Below, in pieces: positions 1 through 8,398 of a stretch of 62,467 nucleotides of DNA; position 1 is the stretch's first letter, and every line of letters begins with the position of its first letter. Location of the stretch: positions 1 to 62,467 of the forward strand of contig JAZQUG010000004.1 of the NCBI GenBank assembly GCA_045631225.1. The letters are read 5' to 3'. Position numbers and translations under genes: made by a program. Origin of the DNA: Fimenecus sp045631225 (lineage in GTDB: Bacteria > Bacillota > Clostridia > Oscillospirales > Acutalibacteraceae). The notes below the pieces were generated by a model. That model saw nothing but the letters and a program-made list of their open reading frames with translations. It made no database searches and had not been told where the DNA came from.

Positions 1-921
1 CGCGGTGCTACGCCTGCAGGAATGCATATTTCTATAATGGTGCAGGAAATTCTTGACTTTCTTGACATAAAGCCCGGTCAAATAGGGTTAGATGCTACAC
101 TCGGCTACGGCGGTCACACAAAAGCAATGCTTGAAAAATTAGAGGGTGATGGTCATATATATGCTCTTGACGTGGACCCTATAGAATCTGAAAAAACTAA
201 AAAACGTCTTTCAGAAGCGGGCTTTGGTGAAGATATTTTGACGGTGCGCTTGCAAAATTTCAAGGATATAGACAAGGTTTCTTCAGAAACAGGTCGAAAA
301 TTCAATTTTATTCTTGCCGATTTAGGCGTAAGCTCTATGCAAATAGATAACCCTGAAAGGGGCTTTTCCTACAAGGTGGACGGACCGTTAGATTTACGTC
401 TTAACCCGCAAAAGGGTGTAAGCGGTGCCGACAGGTTAAAGCAATTAACAAAAGCAGAAATTGAAGGAATGTTAATTGAAAATGCAGACGAGCCCTATGC
501 AGAAAAAATTGCCGCAACAATTTGTAGGTGGCGTACTCAGAAAAGACCTATTGAAACTACTACGGATTTAAGAAAATGTATAACGGAGGCACTTTCGTTT
601 TTACCTAAAAACGAGCAGAAGGAAGCAGTTAAAAAATCGTGTCAGAGAACGTTTCAGGCAATAAGAATTGACATAAACAGTGAATTTGAGGTGCTTTACG
701 AATTTTTAGAAAAGCTTCCCGACGTTTTGGCACCGGGCGGAAGGGTTGCCGTTTTAACCTTCCACTCAGGAGAGGACAGGTTAGTTAAAAAAGCGTTTAA
801 GGAGTATCACCGTCAAGGTATTTTTTCAGATGTTGCGCGTGACGTTATAAGACCGAGCGCAGAAGAATGCTTTAAAAACAGCCGTGCAAAATCTACCAAA
901 ATGCGGTGGGCTGTCAAGTAA
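1..921 (+). CDS. rsmH: 16S rRNA (cytosine1402-N4)-methyltransferase RsmH, 5' end outside window
   Basis: SAM-dependent methyltransferase that modifies C1402 of 16S rRNA in the 30S subunit. The SAM-binding motif LDATLGYGGHT, the ILADLGVSSMQIDNPERGFS block and the C-terminal LTFHSGEDRLVKKAF motif are family hallmarks. The frame is open to base 1 (RGATPAG precedes the ATG at 22), and Clostridia members of this family have extra residues before that Met, so the gene is probably truncated by the window edge rather than starting at 22. No mraZ/ftsL/pbp neighbours follow; the next gene is convergent, so this looks like the stand-alone Clostridia form. Confident family call, uncertain start. Confidence 0.93.
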   Translation, partial: RGATPAGMHISIMVQEILDFLDIKPGQIGLDATLGYGGHTKAMLEKLEGDGHIYALDVDPIESEKTKKRLSEAGFGEDILTVRLQNFKDIDKVSSETGRKFNFILADLGVSSMQIDNPERGFSYKVDGPLDLRLNPQKGVSGADRLKQLTKAEIEGMLIENADEPYAEKIAATICRWRTQKRPIETTTDLRKCITEALSFLPKNEQKEAVKKSCQRTFQAIRIDINSEFEVLYEFLEKLPDVLAPGGRVAVLTFHSGEDRLVKKAFKEYHRQGIFSDVARDVIRPSAEECFKNSRAKSTKMRWAVK

Positions 922-963
922 TTCGGAATTTTCTGATTTGTATTTTGATTATTAAGTAAAAAA

Positions 964-1008
964 GGTTCTGTCATTTTCAGCAATAAGTGAGCTTTAAATG
1001 ACAGAACC
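964..1008. terminator. Bidirectional hairpin between rsmH and fba
   Basis: A 13-bp perfect stem (GGTTCTGTCATTT with AAATGACAGAACC) encloses a 19-nt loop, flanked by A/T runs on both sides. It lies between two convergent genes and probably terminates both. Confidence 0.75.
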
Positions 1009-1041
1009 AATATTCATTTAATTTTAAATTTTCAACTGAAA

Positions 1042-1908
1042 TTAAGCTTTATCCTTTGAACCGAAGAGTTCGATTTTTTCACGAACCGTTGCTTTAATAG
1101 CTTCTGAACCGGGAGCAAGAAGCTTTCTTGGGTCAAAGCCCTTACCTTCAAGGTCTTTACCTGCTTCAATGTACTTTCTTGTTGCTTCCTGGAATGCAAG
1201 CTGACACTCTGTGTTAACGTTGATTTTTGAAACACCAAGAGAGATAGCCTTCTGAATCATGTCAGCAGGAATACCTGTACCACCGTGAAGAACGAGAGGC
1301 ATTGTGCCTGTCTTTTCCTGAACAGCTGCAAGTGTTTCAAATGAAAGACCTGCCCAGTTTTCAGGATATTTACCGTGGATATTACCAATACCTGCTGCAA
1401 GCATTGTAACACCAAGGTCAGCAATCATCTTACATTCGTTAGGGTCAGCACATTCACCTGCACCAACAACACCGTCTTCTTCGCCACCGATTGAACCAAC
1501 TTCAGCTTCAATTGAAAGACCTTTTTCTTCACAAATTGCAACTAATTCCTTTGTCTTTTCGATGTTTTCATCGATTGGATAGTGAGAACCGTCGAACATG
1601 ATTGAACTGAAACCAGCTTCGATACATGCCTTTGCACCTTCGTATGAACCGTGGTCAAGGTGAAGAGCAACAGGAACTGTAATTTTAAGTTCGTCAAGCA
1701 TACCTTCAACCATACCTACAACTGTCTTGTAGCCGCACATATATTTACCTGCACCTTCAGATACACCAAGGATAACAGGAGAATTCATTTCCTGTGCAGT
1801 GAGAAGAATTGATTTTGTCCATTCAAGGTTATTGATATTGAACTGACCAACTGCATAGTGACCAGCCTTTGCTTTTGTAAGCATTTCTTTTGCATTTACT
1901 AATGGCAT
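1042..1908 (-). CDS. fba: Class II fructose-1,6-bisphosphate aldolase
   Basis: Zinc-dependent aldolase of glycolysis and gluconeogenesis that cleaves fructose-1,6-bisphosphate to DHAP and glyceraldehyde-3-phosphate. The 288 residues match the usual class II length. Visible motifs are ALHLDHG (catalytic Asp85 and Zn-ligand His86), GNIHGKYP (His178) and LVLHGGTG (His208), followed by SKINVNTE, which binds substrate phosphate. The ATG at 1908 is preceded by AGGAGT and a consensus sigma-A promoter. Single-gene unit with a shared terminator at 964-1008. The tagatose-bisphosphate aldolase subgroup is the main alternative. Confidence 0.95.
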   Translation of the reverse strand: MPLVNAKEMLTKAKAGHYAVGQFNINNLEWTKSILLTAQEMNSPVILGVSEGAGKYMCGYKTVVGMVEGMLDELKITVPVALHLDHGSYEGAKACIEAGFSSIMFDGSHYPIDENIEKTKELVAICEEKGLSIEAEVGSIGGEEDGVVGAGECADPNECKMIADLGVTMLAAGIGNIHGKYPENWAGLSFETLAAVQEKTGTMPLVLHGGTGIPADMIQKAISLGVSKINVNTECQLAFQEATRKYIEAGKDLEGKGFDPRKLLAPGSEAIKATVREKIELFGSKDKA

Positions 1909-1943
1909 AATTTAATACACTCCTATAAAAATTTTTCGCAATT

Positions 1944-1972
1944 ATTATATATCACCTACACTTAAATGTCAA
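1944..1972 (-). promoter_or_regulatory. Sigma-A promoter of fba
   Basis: Read on the minus strand: TTGACA (1972-1967), a 17-bp spacer, TATAAT (1949-1944). Both hexamers are perfect consensus. The AGGAGT ribosome binding site lies just downstream, before the fba start. Confidence 0.85.
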
Positions 1973-2043
1973 CAAATTAACAAAATAAACTGCATAGAAT
2001 AGTATAAGTTGGAGAGTTTAATCCGACTTATATCAGAGGTGAT

Positions 2044-3087
2044 ATGGTGAAAAAATATTTTTCAAGTGTGATTTGCAGTAAAGGTTACTTAAGTGCATAC
2101 AATACGATTTACAAAAAAGACCCGACTGCTAAGGTTTATATAGCAAACGGTGACGATTACGAAAAGTCAGTATTTTTCAGAGAAATGACAAAACATCTGT
2201 CAGGATATAATATTACACTTTTCAATCCGTTTTACGACGAGTCAACAGATGGAATTTACATAAAGAATCTTAATACATATATTCTTTCTGATGGAGGATA
2301 CAATAAAATATACCCTGCACTTCCCGGTACATGGGAAAAACACATTAACATTGCGGAAAACAAAAGTTATATGGCCGATTTACTTCACGAGGTTTTAATT
2401 CACAAATCACAAGAAAACAATCATTATCGTGAAGCCTGCAACATCTTAAAAAAAGCATCACTTATCAAGGAAAGGCTTCACAATGAACTTTCACCATATC
2501 TCTACGAAGACAAAATCGTCAATTTTATCCATCGTTTCAAGAGCAAAGAACTGAAATCAATCAACACCCATAGAAAAGGTGAAATTCGGTTACTCTCCTC
2601 ACCTACACCATTGGGTTTTCACACTCATTATGAAACAATTTTCGACCTTTGCGAAAAAGTCATAAACATTGTGGACGAAACAAGCTTTATAGCCTCAATT
2701 ATTTCGGGAGTTCTTAAAAACTGTGCTGTCCGCGAAAAAATACCCGTAATCGCAAGTCCGTCATATTTTAATAATGATTTTTTTCAGTTTTTGATTTTCC
2801 CAACTGTAAAAACAGGACTCTGCATATCGGATAAAAGTCATATTCTGCCTTTTGAGCCATATGAAACTGTAACTTCATCAAGATTCCTCACAAACCCCGA
2901 TATCCTCAACAGCAGAAACGTGGAAATCCTTCTGTCCGTAGAAGAAAAATTCCTCGAAAAAGCAATTTTATCAATTTACGAAGGCAGAGACGAACGATAT
3001 AAATATAACGACTTGACAAAAGGATATTCAAACCCCGACGAAGCCATAATTTCAGCCAAAAAATTAGTTGAAAAGATATTGAATTGA
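2044..3087 (+). CDS. P-loop-like protein with degenerate Walker A, upstream of spoVAD
   Basis: 347 residues. The opening (SSVICSKGYLSAYN, then VYIANGDDYEKSVFFREM and an STDGIYIKNLNTYILSDG block) resembles the PRK06851-type P-loop ATPase family of spore-forming Firmicutes, whose members read roughly GGPGTGKST at the place where this protein has GDDYEKS. The nucleotide-binding loop is therefore probably degenerate. No signal peptide or membrane segment is evident. An AGAGGTGAT ribosome binding site precedes the ATG at 2044. It is co-oriented with spoVAD 135 bp downstream, so co-transcription is possible. The family assignment is from memory of the pattern; function unknown. Confidence 0.55.
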   Translation: MVKKYFSSVICSKGYLSAYNTIYKKDPTAKVYIANGDDYEKSVFFREMTKHLSGYNITLFNPFYDESTDGIYIKNLNTYILSDGGYNKIYPALPGTWEKHINIAENKSYMADLLHEVLIHKSQENNHYREACNILKKASLIKERLHNELSPYLYEDKIVNFIHRFKSKELKSINTHRKGEIRLLSSPTPLGFHTHYETIFDLCEKVINIVDETSFIASIISGVLKNCAVREKIPVIASPSYFNNDFFQFLIFPTVKTGLCISDKSHILPFEPYETVTSSRFLTNPDILNSRNVEILLSVEEKFLEKAILSIYEGRDERYKYNDLTKGYSNPDEAIISAKKLVEKILN

Positions 3088-3222
3088 ATATATAACCGAT
3101 ACAACAAATCGGAGTTTATCGTGGTATTAATATAGGACAACAAATTATAATTTTTCAATCAAAATCGTGAATTTTAAATGAATTTATGGAGAGAATATTT
3201 TCAGGATGAAAGGATTGATTTT

Positions 3223-3876
3223 ATGGCTGAACGAATCGGAAATCATACAATTTTATTACCGACAAAGCCCTCTGTTTACGGATTTGCCTCCGTTGTCGGT
3301 AAAGCTGAAAGTGAAGGTCCCCTATCACAGGAATTTGACAAGACATATGACGACGATGCAATCGACGGATGTCCTACTTGGGAAAAAAGTGAAAGCGCAT
3401 TACACAAAGAAGCTGTTTCCCGAGCAATAGCAAAAGCTGATTTATCACCCAAGAACATTGACCTGATTATGGCAGGAGATTTGCTTAATCAATGTATCGG
3501 CACTTCATTCGGCATAAGAGAACTACAAATCCCGTTTTTAGGGCTTTATGGTGCTTGCTCCACAATGGCACTTTCCATGGCTCTTGCATCGGTTTTAGTC
3601 GATTCTCAGGTTGTGAACACTGCAGTTGCCTCAACCTCATCACATTTCGCATCTGCAGAAAGGCAATTTCGTTTACCTCTGGAATATGGCGGTCAAAGAC
3701 CTCCCTCAGCACAACGAACAGCAACAGCCTCAGGTGCTACCGTCATCTCCCACCACAAAGGAAATGCACCCTCAATCGAAGCTGTGATTTTTGGTAAAAT
3801 TATGGACTTAGGCATAAAGGACGCTAATAACATGGGTGCCGCCATGGCCCCGGCTGTTGCTATAATAGGACCATAA
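3223..3876 (+). CDS. spoVAD: SpoVAD, N-terminal two-thirds (gene split by a 30.7-kb element)
   Basis: SpoVAD is a thiolase-fold protein of the SpoVA channel that binds and imports dipicolinic acid into the forespore. This piece holds the family N-terminus (NHTILLPTKPSVYGFASVVG), the ALHKEAVSRAIAKA block, LYGACSTMALSMALAS, the ASSHFASAERQFRLPLEYGGQ region and GIKDANNMGAAMAPA. Normal coding ends at the core 3847-3854; the last residues (VAIIGP, then a stop) are read from the inserted element. The start is ATG 3223, with AAAGGA 8-9 nt upstream. The rest of the gene is at 34511-34909; the joined product would be 340 residues, the normal length (B. subtilis 338). No spoVAC or spoVAE is adjacent. 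Confidence 0.93.
   Translation: MAERIGNHTILLPTKPSVYGFASVVGKAESEGPLSQEFDKTYDDDAIDGCPTWEKSESALHKEAVSRAIAKADLSPKNIDLIMAGDLLNQCIGTSFGIRELQIPFLGLYGACSTMALSMALASVLVDSQVVNTAVASTSSHFASAERQFRLPLEYGGQRPPSAQRTATASGATVISHHKGNAPSIEAVIFGKIMDLGIKDANNMGAAMAPAVAIIGP
3847..3854 (+). other. attL core of the spoVAD element
   Basis: GCCCCGGC, identical to 34511-34518. The left flank is spoVAD coding sequence and the right flank is element DNA. The centre of symmetry set by the flanking inverted arms falls on the middle CC dinucleotide, a plausible 2-bp overlap for serine recombinase crossover. Confidence 0.85.
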
Positions 3877-3878
3877 AA
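3868..3878 (+). repeat. Left attP arm (inverted repeat)
   Basis: GGACCATAAAA, the perfect reverse complement of 34487-34497. It is separated from the core by exactly 13 bp, the same distance as the partner arm at the other end. In the excised circle the two would flank the core symmetrically as a serine-recombinase attP. Confidence 0.8.
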
Positions 3879-3985
3879 GTGGTATAAAAATTATTAATTT
3901 GTTGTTTAAAATGTTTGTTTACAAGTATGTTTGTATGTTTGTAAATGGCTTAACAGAGCCATTTGTGAACATTATGTGAAATCTA

Positions 3986-4018
3986 TTGACAAATATTTTT
4001 CTTGAGTTATCATATAAG
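3986..4018 (+). promoter_or_regulatory. Candidate promoter for the recombinase module
   Basis: TTGACA (3986-3991), 16 bp, TATCAT (4008-4013) is a good sigma-A-like match. Overlapping it, AAATATT (3991-3997) and CATATAAG (4011-4018) resemble sigma-E -35/-10 elements (KMATATT / CATACAHT) with a 13-bp spacer, slightly short of the norm. A stem-loop (AAATGGC...GCCATTT) lies just upstream at about 3943-3964. Either reading would drive 4108-4389 and the recombinase. Confidence 0.4.
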
Positions 4019-4107
4019 TATAGGAGTGACAATTTAATATTTTTATACCGCTCGGTCCGTAAAATAAAAACGATGATAACACCGCCGTATTCTTCAAAGT
4101 ATTTTGC

Positions 4108-4389
4108 ATGGAAAATGTTATGAACAAAGTTTTTAACCCTACGGATTTAGCAAATCGTTTGTCCGATTTGCAAAATTCAAGTGTTCAGGATTGCGATAAA
4201 AACTCGCTTAAAAATCTTGAAGATTTGGATTTAGTTAGTTATGCCTTCCCAGGCAAACTTGACGAATATCTTGGTGATGTGGTCAATCCATATCTGTTCA
4301 AGGTAGACGATGTGACGGTCAAAATGGAATTCAACTGTAATGGGCAGAAATTTTCCGATGCTCTGTCAACAGTAATTCAATTTCATTAA
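4108..4389 (+). CDS. Small protein upstream of the recombinase (possible RDF or TnpW-like)
   Basis: 93 residues with an acidic middle; the C-terminal half (FKVDDVTVKMEFNCNG then KFSDALSTVIQF) vaguely resembles the short TnpW-type proteins of clostridial transposons. No clear Shine-Dalgarno precedes the ATG at 4108, and an internal ATG at 4120 is an alternative start. It sits between attL and the recombinase, where recombination directionality factors are often encoded. Function not recognised; the RDF idea is positional inference only. Confidence 0.5.
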   Translation: MENVMNKVFNPTDLANRLSDLQNSSVQDCDKNSLKNLEDLDLVSYAFPGKLDEYLGDVVNPYLFKVDDVTVKMEFNCNGQKFSDALSTVIQFH

Positions 4390-4401
4390 TCCGTTACCAA
4401 C

Positions 4402-4437
4402 AAGGCGGTATAGTAATCTTTTTCAACTTACCGCCTT
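4402..4437 (+). promoter_or_regulatory. Hairpin in the leader of the recombinase gene
   Basis: AAGGCGGTA pairs perfectly with TACCGCCTT around an 18-nt loop, ending 14 nt before the recombinase ribosome binding site. There is no T-run after it, so it is more likely an attenuating or stabilising leader structure than a classic terminator. Confidence 0.5.
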
Positions 4438-4464
4438 CATATTACATATATGGAGGCTTTTTTC

Positions 4465-6135
4465 ATGCAAGAAAAATATAACGAGTTTATGGACTCCCCT
4501 GTCAGGAAATTTGATACTGTCAAGGTAGCATTGTATCTTCGTTTGTCCCGTGATGATGGTGACAAAAACGAAAGTAATTCAATTACAAATCAACGCAATA
4601 TTTTAACATCTTATGTTGAGCAGATTCCTGAATTCAAAATCGAAGACATTTATGTTGATGATGGTTTTTCAGGTACAAACTTCAATCGTCCTGATTTTCT
4701 TAGAATGATGGATGATATCTATGAGGGCAGAATCAATTGTGTAATCGTTAAAGACCTTTCTCGTCTTGGACGAAATTACAGTGAAACTGCAAGATATATT
4801 GATGAGATATTTCCAAGGCTTAACATAAGATTTATCGCACTTAACAACAGTATCGACACAGCATCAAGCACTATGAACGCTGCGACACAATGTATTTCAG
4901 TTGGTGTTACAAATGTTATCAATGAAAGCCTTGCTGCCACAACTTCAGTCAATGTCCGTGCTACTCTCAATCACAACAGACAGCAAGGTAAATTCATTGG
5001 TAGTTTTGCCTGTTATGGGTATAAAAAAAGTGGCGACGACCATCACAAGCTTGTTATCGACCCTGAAACCGCACCGATTATCCGTGATATCTTTAACCGA
5101 TTCATCTCAGGTGAAAGTGTTTTGTCAATCACAAGGCATTTGAACTCTTTAGGTATTCCTAACCCATCTGCATACAAATCAATGAACAATCCAAATTACA
5201 AGCCACAAAGCAACTCGGGACTTTGGGTTGATTCTACTGTGCGAAGAATACTCTCAAATGAGATGTACATTGGCAATATGGTACAAGGTAAAAACGAAAA
5301 AATCAGTTACAAGATTAAACAGAATCGTAGTATTGATAAAGACAAGTGGATAGTTGTCGAAAACACACACCAACCAATTATCGACCACGATACATTCCAC
5401 AAAGCACAATCCCTATTCAATAAAAGCACACGAATTTCACCAAAAACTGATTCTGTCGATTTGTTTTCAGGCTTTATGCGTTGTTCTAACTGTAACTACA
5501 CACTTAACAAAAAGACTAATACTCATTCTTATGGCACCTACGAGTATTACAGATGTACCACACGTACTAAAAAGGGTAAGAACACCTGTGAAAGTGGTCA
5601 CACAATCCGTATTGATAAGCTTGAAAAGGCTGTTCTGAAATCACTTCAATTTATGATTAGAACTGCTGTTGATATGGACGAAATTATCAAAAATACAAAT
5701 CAGTCAGGCAAAATCCGTACAGATGAAACCTTGCTTGAACGAAAACTGCAGAAAGAGTCTTCACAACTTGAAAAATACAAATCTGCGATGGTTGACCTTT
5801 ATCCTGATTACAAATGTGGAATTCTTTCACAAGATGAGTATTTACTTTTGAAAGCAAACATTTCAGAAAAAATTGCATCACTGCAAAAAGAGATTACAAA
5901 AACACAAGAGCAAATTAAAAAGTGTCACACAGGTGCAGTAGAAGAAAATGATTTCATTGCAAGCTTCAAAAAGTATGGCACAATCGAGAAACTAACACGA
6001 CCAATGCTTGTGGAACTACTCGATTGCATTCTTGTCCACAAGGGTGGTGACATCACAATCCGTTGGAAATTCCGTGATGCCTACCAGGATGCCCTCACCT
6101 ATCTCGTTGAACTTGAAAACCAAAAATCAGCATAA
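4465..6135 (+). CDS. Large serine recombinase
   Basis: 556 residues. N-terminal resolvase catalytic domain (VALYLRLSRDDG, nucleophile Ser28; ESNSITNQR; VKDLSRLGRNYSE), then a recombinase domain (CYGYKKSGDDH, ILSNEMYIGNMVQ), a zinc ribbon around residues 336-375 (CSNC...C...C) and a C-terminal coiled coil (KLQKESSQLEKYKSAM). ATG 4465 is preferred over 4450 because GGAGG at 4452-4456 overlaps the upstream codons and sits 8 nt before it. The gene lies 610 bp inside attL and is the obvious enzyme for integrating and excising the element from spoVAD, as SpoIVCA does for skin. Tn4451 TnpX-like enzymes are close alternatives in family. Confidence 0.95.
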   Translation: MQEKYNEFMDSPVRKFDTVKVALYLRLSRDDGDKNESNSITNQRNILTSYVEQIPEFKIEDIYVDDGFSGTNFNRPDFLRMMDDIYEGRINCVIVKDLSRLGRNYSETARYIDEIFPRLNIRFIALNNSIDTASSTMNAATQCISVGVTNVINESLAATTSVNVRATLNHNRQQGKFIGSFACYGYKKSGDDHHKLVIDPETAPIIRDIFNRFISGESVLSITRHLNSLGIPNPSAYKSMNNPNYKPQSNSGLWVDSTVRRILSNEMYIGNMVQGKNEKISYKIKQNRSIDKDKWIVVENTHQPIIDHDTFHKAQSLFNKSTRISPKTDSVDLFSGFMRCSNCNYTLNKKTNTHSYGTYEYYRCTTRTKKGKNTCESGHTIRIDKLEKAVLKSLQFMIRTAVDMDEIIKNTNQSGKIRTDETLLERKLQKESSQLEKYKSAMVDLYPDYKCGILSQDEYLLLKANISEKIASLQKEITKTQEQIKKCHTGAVEENDFIASFKKYGTIEKLTRPMLVELLDCILVHKGGDITIRWKFRDAYQDALTYLVELENQKSA

Positions 6136-6213
6136 AAACCCAAAATATTTTATCCTTAAACTTGAAAAACCATATTAAAATAAAAAGTTTTATCGGTATA
6201 GAAGTAAAAACTG

Positions 6214-6242
6214 TTGACTTTCAATAACTTTTTCGATATACT
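6214..6242 (+). promoter_or_regulatory. Sigma-A promoter of the DUF4143 ATPase
   Basis: TTGACT (6214-6219), a 17-bp spacer and TATACT (6237-6242), followed by GGAGGTG and the start at 6267. Confidence 0.7.
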
Positions 6243-6266
6243 TTCAATATAACGGAGGTGGTCAGA

Positions 6267-7463
6267 ATGATTTTAAGACCGGATTATATTAATGCAATTA
6301 CTCCATTTATAGATGCACCCCTTGTAAAAATTCTTGCCGGAGTTCGTCGTTGTGGTAAATCCACAATCTTTGATATGTTAGTTCAGGAGCTCGAACAAAA
6401 AAACATTCCTAGTGACAATATTATCAAAAGAAAATATACCAATCCTGATTATGAGGATTTCTCTGCCAAGGATATGTATTCAGATTTAAAAAATGCCATT
6501 AAAAGCACTGGCAGACACTATCTCTTTCTCGATGAATTACAAGAAATTAAAGGCTGGGAAAAGGTTGTTAACTCTCTCATGGAAGATTTTGATGTGGATA
6601 TCTATGTCACAGGGTCAAACTCTAAACTTATGTCCAGTGAAATTTCAACCTACTTAACCGGAAGATATGTCTTGATACCTGTTTATACACTTTCTTTCAA
6701 AGAATATCTCACTTTTAAAAATAAAGATATCTCATCAGCAAGAGAAGTATTTGATGAATATATTCAGTATGGCGGATTTCCAATTATCGGCATAAGTGAT
6801 TTTGACACTAAATCAGCATATCAGATTGTCGAAGGAATTTACGCTTCCGTGATAACACGAGATGTTTCAAAAAGACATAAAATAAGAAACAAAGAGCTTT
6901 TTGACAGAGTTGTAAGATACATTATTGAAAATGTTGGCAAAACCTTTTCAGCCTCTTCAATAGTAAAATTTCTTAAAAGTGAAAACAGAAGTCTTTCTGT
7001 TGAAACCATTTACAATTATCTCAAATGGCTTAGTGAGGCATTTATCGTCTATCCTTGCAAAAGATATGACTTGCAGGGTAAATCAGTCCTCAAAACGCAG
7101 GAAAAATATTATCTCTCTGACATTTCAATAAAATACAGTCAGATGGGATTTGACAGAAAAATGCTTTCAGCTATCTTTGAAAACATCGTTTTTCTGGAAA
7201 TGAAACGCAGAGGCTATGATGTTTATATCGGCAAAAACAACACTAAAGAAATTGATTTTGTCGGTGTTCGCAGGGATGAAAAAATATATATTCAGGTTTG
7301 TGTGGAACTCCCTACAGAATCAACAAGAGAAACAGACAATCTTATGGAAATCAAAGACCATTACCATAAATACGTTGTTTGCAGAGACACTCTTGCAATA
7401 GGTAATGATAACGGAATCGAAATTACACACATTGCAGATTTTCTATTAAAAGAAAACTGGTAA
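6267..7463 (+). CDS. AAA/DUF4143 family ATPase
   Basis: 398 residues from ATG 6267, with GGAGGTG immediately upstream; the GTG at 6258 lies inside the ribosome binding site. Walker A is GVRRCGKST (about residues 26-34), Walker B is YLFLDELQ, and a sensor-like YVTGSNSKLM follows. The C-terminal DUF4143 half contains the PD-(D/E)XK-like IGKNNTKEIDFVG segment typical of this family. Such P-loop proteins are very common in gut Firmicutes and Bacteroidetes accessory DNA; their role is unclear (toxin, defence or housekeeping have been suggested). Own promoter, single gene. Confidence 0.88.
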   Translation: MILRPDYINAITPFIDAPLVKILAGVRRCGKSTIFDMLVQELEQKNIPSDNIIKRKYTNPDYEDFSAKDMYSDLKNAIKSTGRHYLFLDELQEIKGWEKVVNSLMEDFDVDIYVTGSNSKLMSSEISTYLTGRYVLIPVYTLSFKEYLTFKNKDISSAREVFDEYIQYGGFPIIGISDFDTKSAYQIVEGIYASVITRDVSKRHKIRNKELFDRVVRYIIENVGKTFSASSIVKFLKSENRSLSVETIYNYLKWLSEAFIVYPCKRYDLQGKSVLKTQEKYYLSDISIKYSQMGFDRKMLSAIFENIVFLEMKRRGYDVYIGKNNTKEIDFVGVRRDEKIYIQVCVELPTESTRETDNLMEIKDHYHKYVVCRDTLAIGNDNGIEITHIADFLLKENW

Positions 7464-7570
7464 TAATGAAACTCCATTCATTTGTTTCAATTAAAAAATA
7501 AAAGTTCAGGGTACTAAAAATAATGAGCGCCATTACGGCGTACTTAACGAAAATTAATGATTTGGCTACC

Positions 7571-7610
7571 AAGTCACTCTACTTATTTGTGGAGTGGCTT
7601 TTGCATTTTT
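7571..7610 (+). terminator. Terminator after the DUF4143 gene
   Basis: AAGTCACTC pairs with GAGTGGCTT (one G-T pair) around a short loop, followed by TTGCATTTTT. Confidence 0.6.
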
Positions 7611-7620
7611 CACCATTATT

Positions 7621-7690
7621 GGGGTCATAGGGGTATCCCCTGAAAACGACAAGGGAACAAAAAGGTCCCCGTAGGCAATGCTTGTTACGT
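7621..7690 (-). repeat. Stem-loop repeat, copy A
   Basis: On the minus strand it shares GTAACAAGCATTG, then a variable hairpin (GGGGAC/GTTCCC), then CGTTTTCAGGGG and a second hairpin with copies B (11005-11107) and C (34196-34300). On the plus strand it forms the leader immediately before the ribosome binding site of the gene at 7717. The variable stem stays paired in each copy although its sequence differs. Confidence 0.65.
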
Positions 7691-7716
7691 AAAAAAAAGG
7701 AAAGAAGGAATTAAAC

Positions 7717-8181
7717 ATGTCACGAGCAACAAGTGATTTTTACAATAAAAAAGAATGTAGAGCAATTTATATTTTAGTTTCACCAACAGAAAAGTCATTT
7801 CATATTAACCACTGTCTTGTCGAGTCTGTACAGGAAACATATCGTCACAATATAAAAGGAAGACGGTATGCGACACAAAAATTTATTAGTGATATACAAC
7901 CTGTCAGACCCTGTCTTTTTGTTCTTGAAGAAATCGAAACTACCATTTCAGATGCATACAAACATGTGTTGGTTTGGATAAAAATACTGATGGAAAATGG
8001 TTATAAATGTTATAACTACAAAGCAACAATTGAAGCAACCAAGGAACTACATACAAAAACAGAAAAGCTGTATTTGGAAAGAAAAGACACAGATTTAAAT
8101 AACTTGCTTTGTTGCGAAAACTGCTATGTCAGAGTTTATAACAAAGTAGAATGTAAAAATACGAATCAAAATAGTATGTAA
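7717..8181 (+). CDS. Hypothetical protein
   Basis: 154 residues, no recognised family. It is basic near the N-terminus, with several cysteines late in the chain (LLCCENCYVRVYNKVEC), which could bind a metal. The central FVLEEIETTISDAYKHVLVWIKIL looks helical. No signal peptide or membrane span. GGAAAGAAGG provides a ribosome binding site before the ATG. It is preceded by repeat copy A and followed by a strong terminator, so it is a single-gene unit. Confidence 0.6.
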   Translation: MSRATSDFYNKKECRAIYILVSPTEKSFHINHCLVESVQETYRHNIKGRRYATQKFISDIQPVRPCLFVLEEIETTISDAYKHVLVWIKILMENGYKCYNYKATIEATKELHTKTEKLYLERKDTDLNNLLCCENCYVRVYNKVECKNTNQNSM

Positions 8182-8279
8182 TTTTAATTTTACAAATTCA
8201 AAACATTACCAAAAATCTTATTTTGAGTTGCAAAAGAAAAAATAATTTTCATTATTATAAAAATACAACTTGACTTTTT

Positions 8280-8324
8280 CTCCTTTCAGAGTGATATATA
8301 GCACACCCTGAAAGGAGATTTTTT
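8280..8324 (+). terminator. Strong intrinsic terminator
   Basis: CTCCTTTCAG pairs with CTGAAAGGAG (inner GTG/CAC adds pairs), followed by ATTTTTT. It terminates the 7717 gene. The right arm happens to contain AAAGGAG before an ATG with eight codons (8325-8351), which is probably fortuitous. Confidence 0.8.
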
Positions 8325-8362
8325 ATGACAACTTTAGGAACTTTATATTAGAGTCAAAAAAT

Positions 8363-8389
8363 GCCTATGAAGTCACCAACCTCATAGGC
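8363..8389. terminator. Bidirectional terminator
   Basis: GCCTATGA/TCATAGGC stem with T-rich sequence on both sides (GTTTTG on plus, CATTTTTT on minus). It ends the minus-strand gene at 8399. Confidence 0.7.
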
Positions 8390-8398
8390 GTTTTGCTA

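Noticed and set aside
8325..8351. Eight-codon leader peptide after a Shine-Dalgarno-like sequence
   Set aside because: The AAAGGAG is the right arm of a strong terminator and there is no downstream plus-strand gene to regulate.
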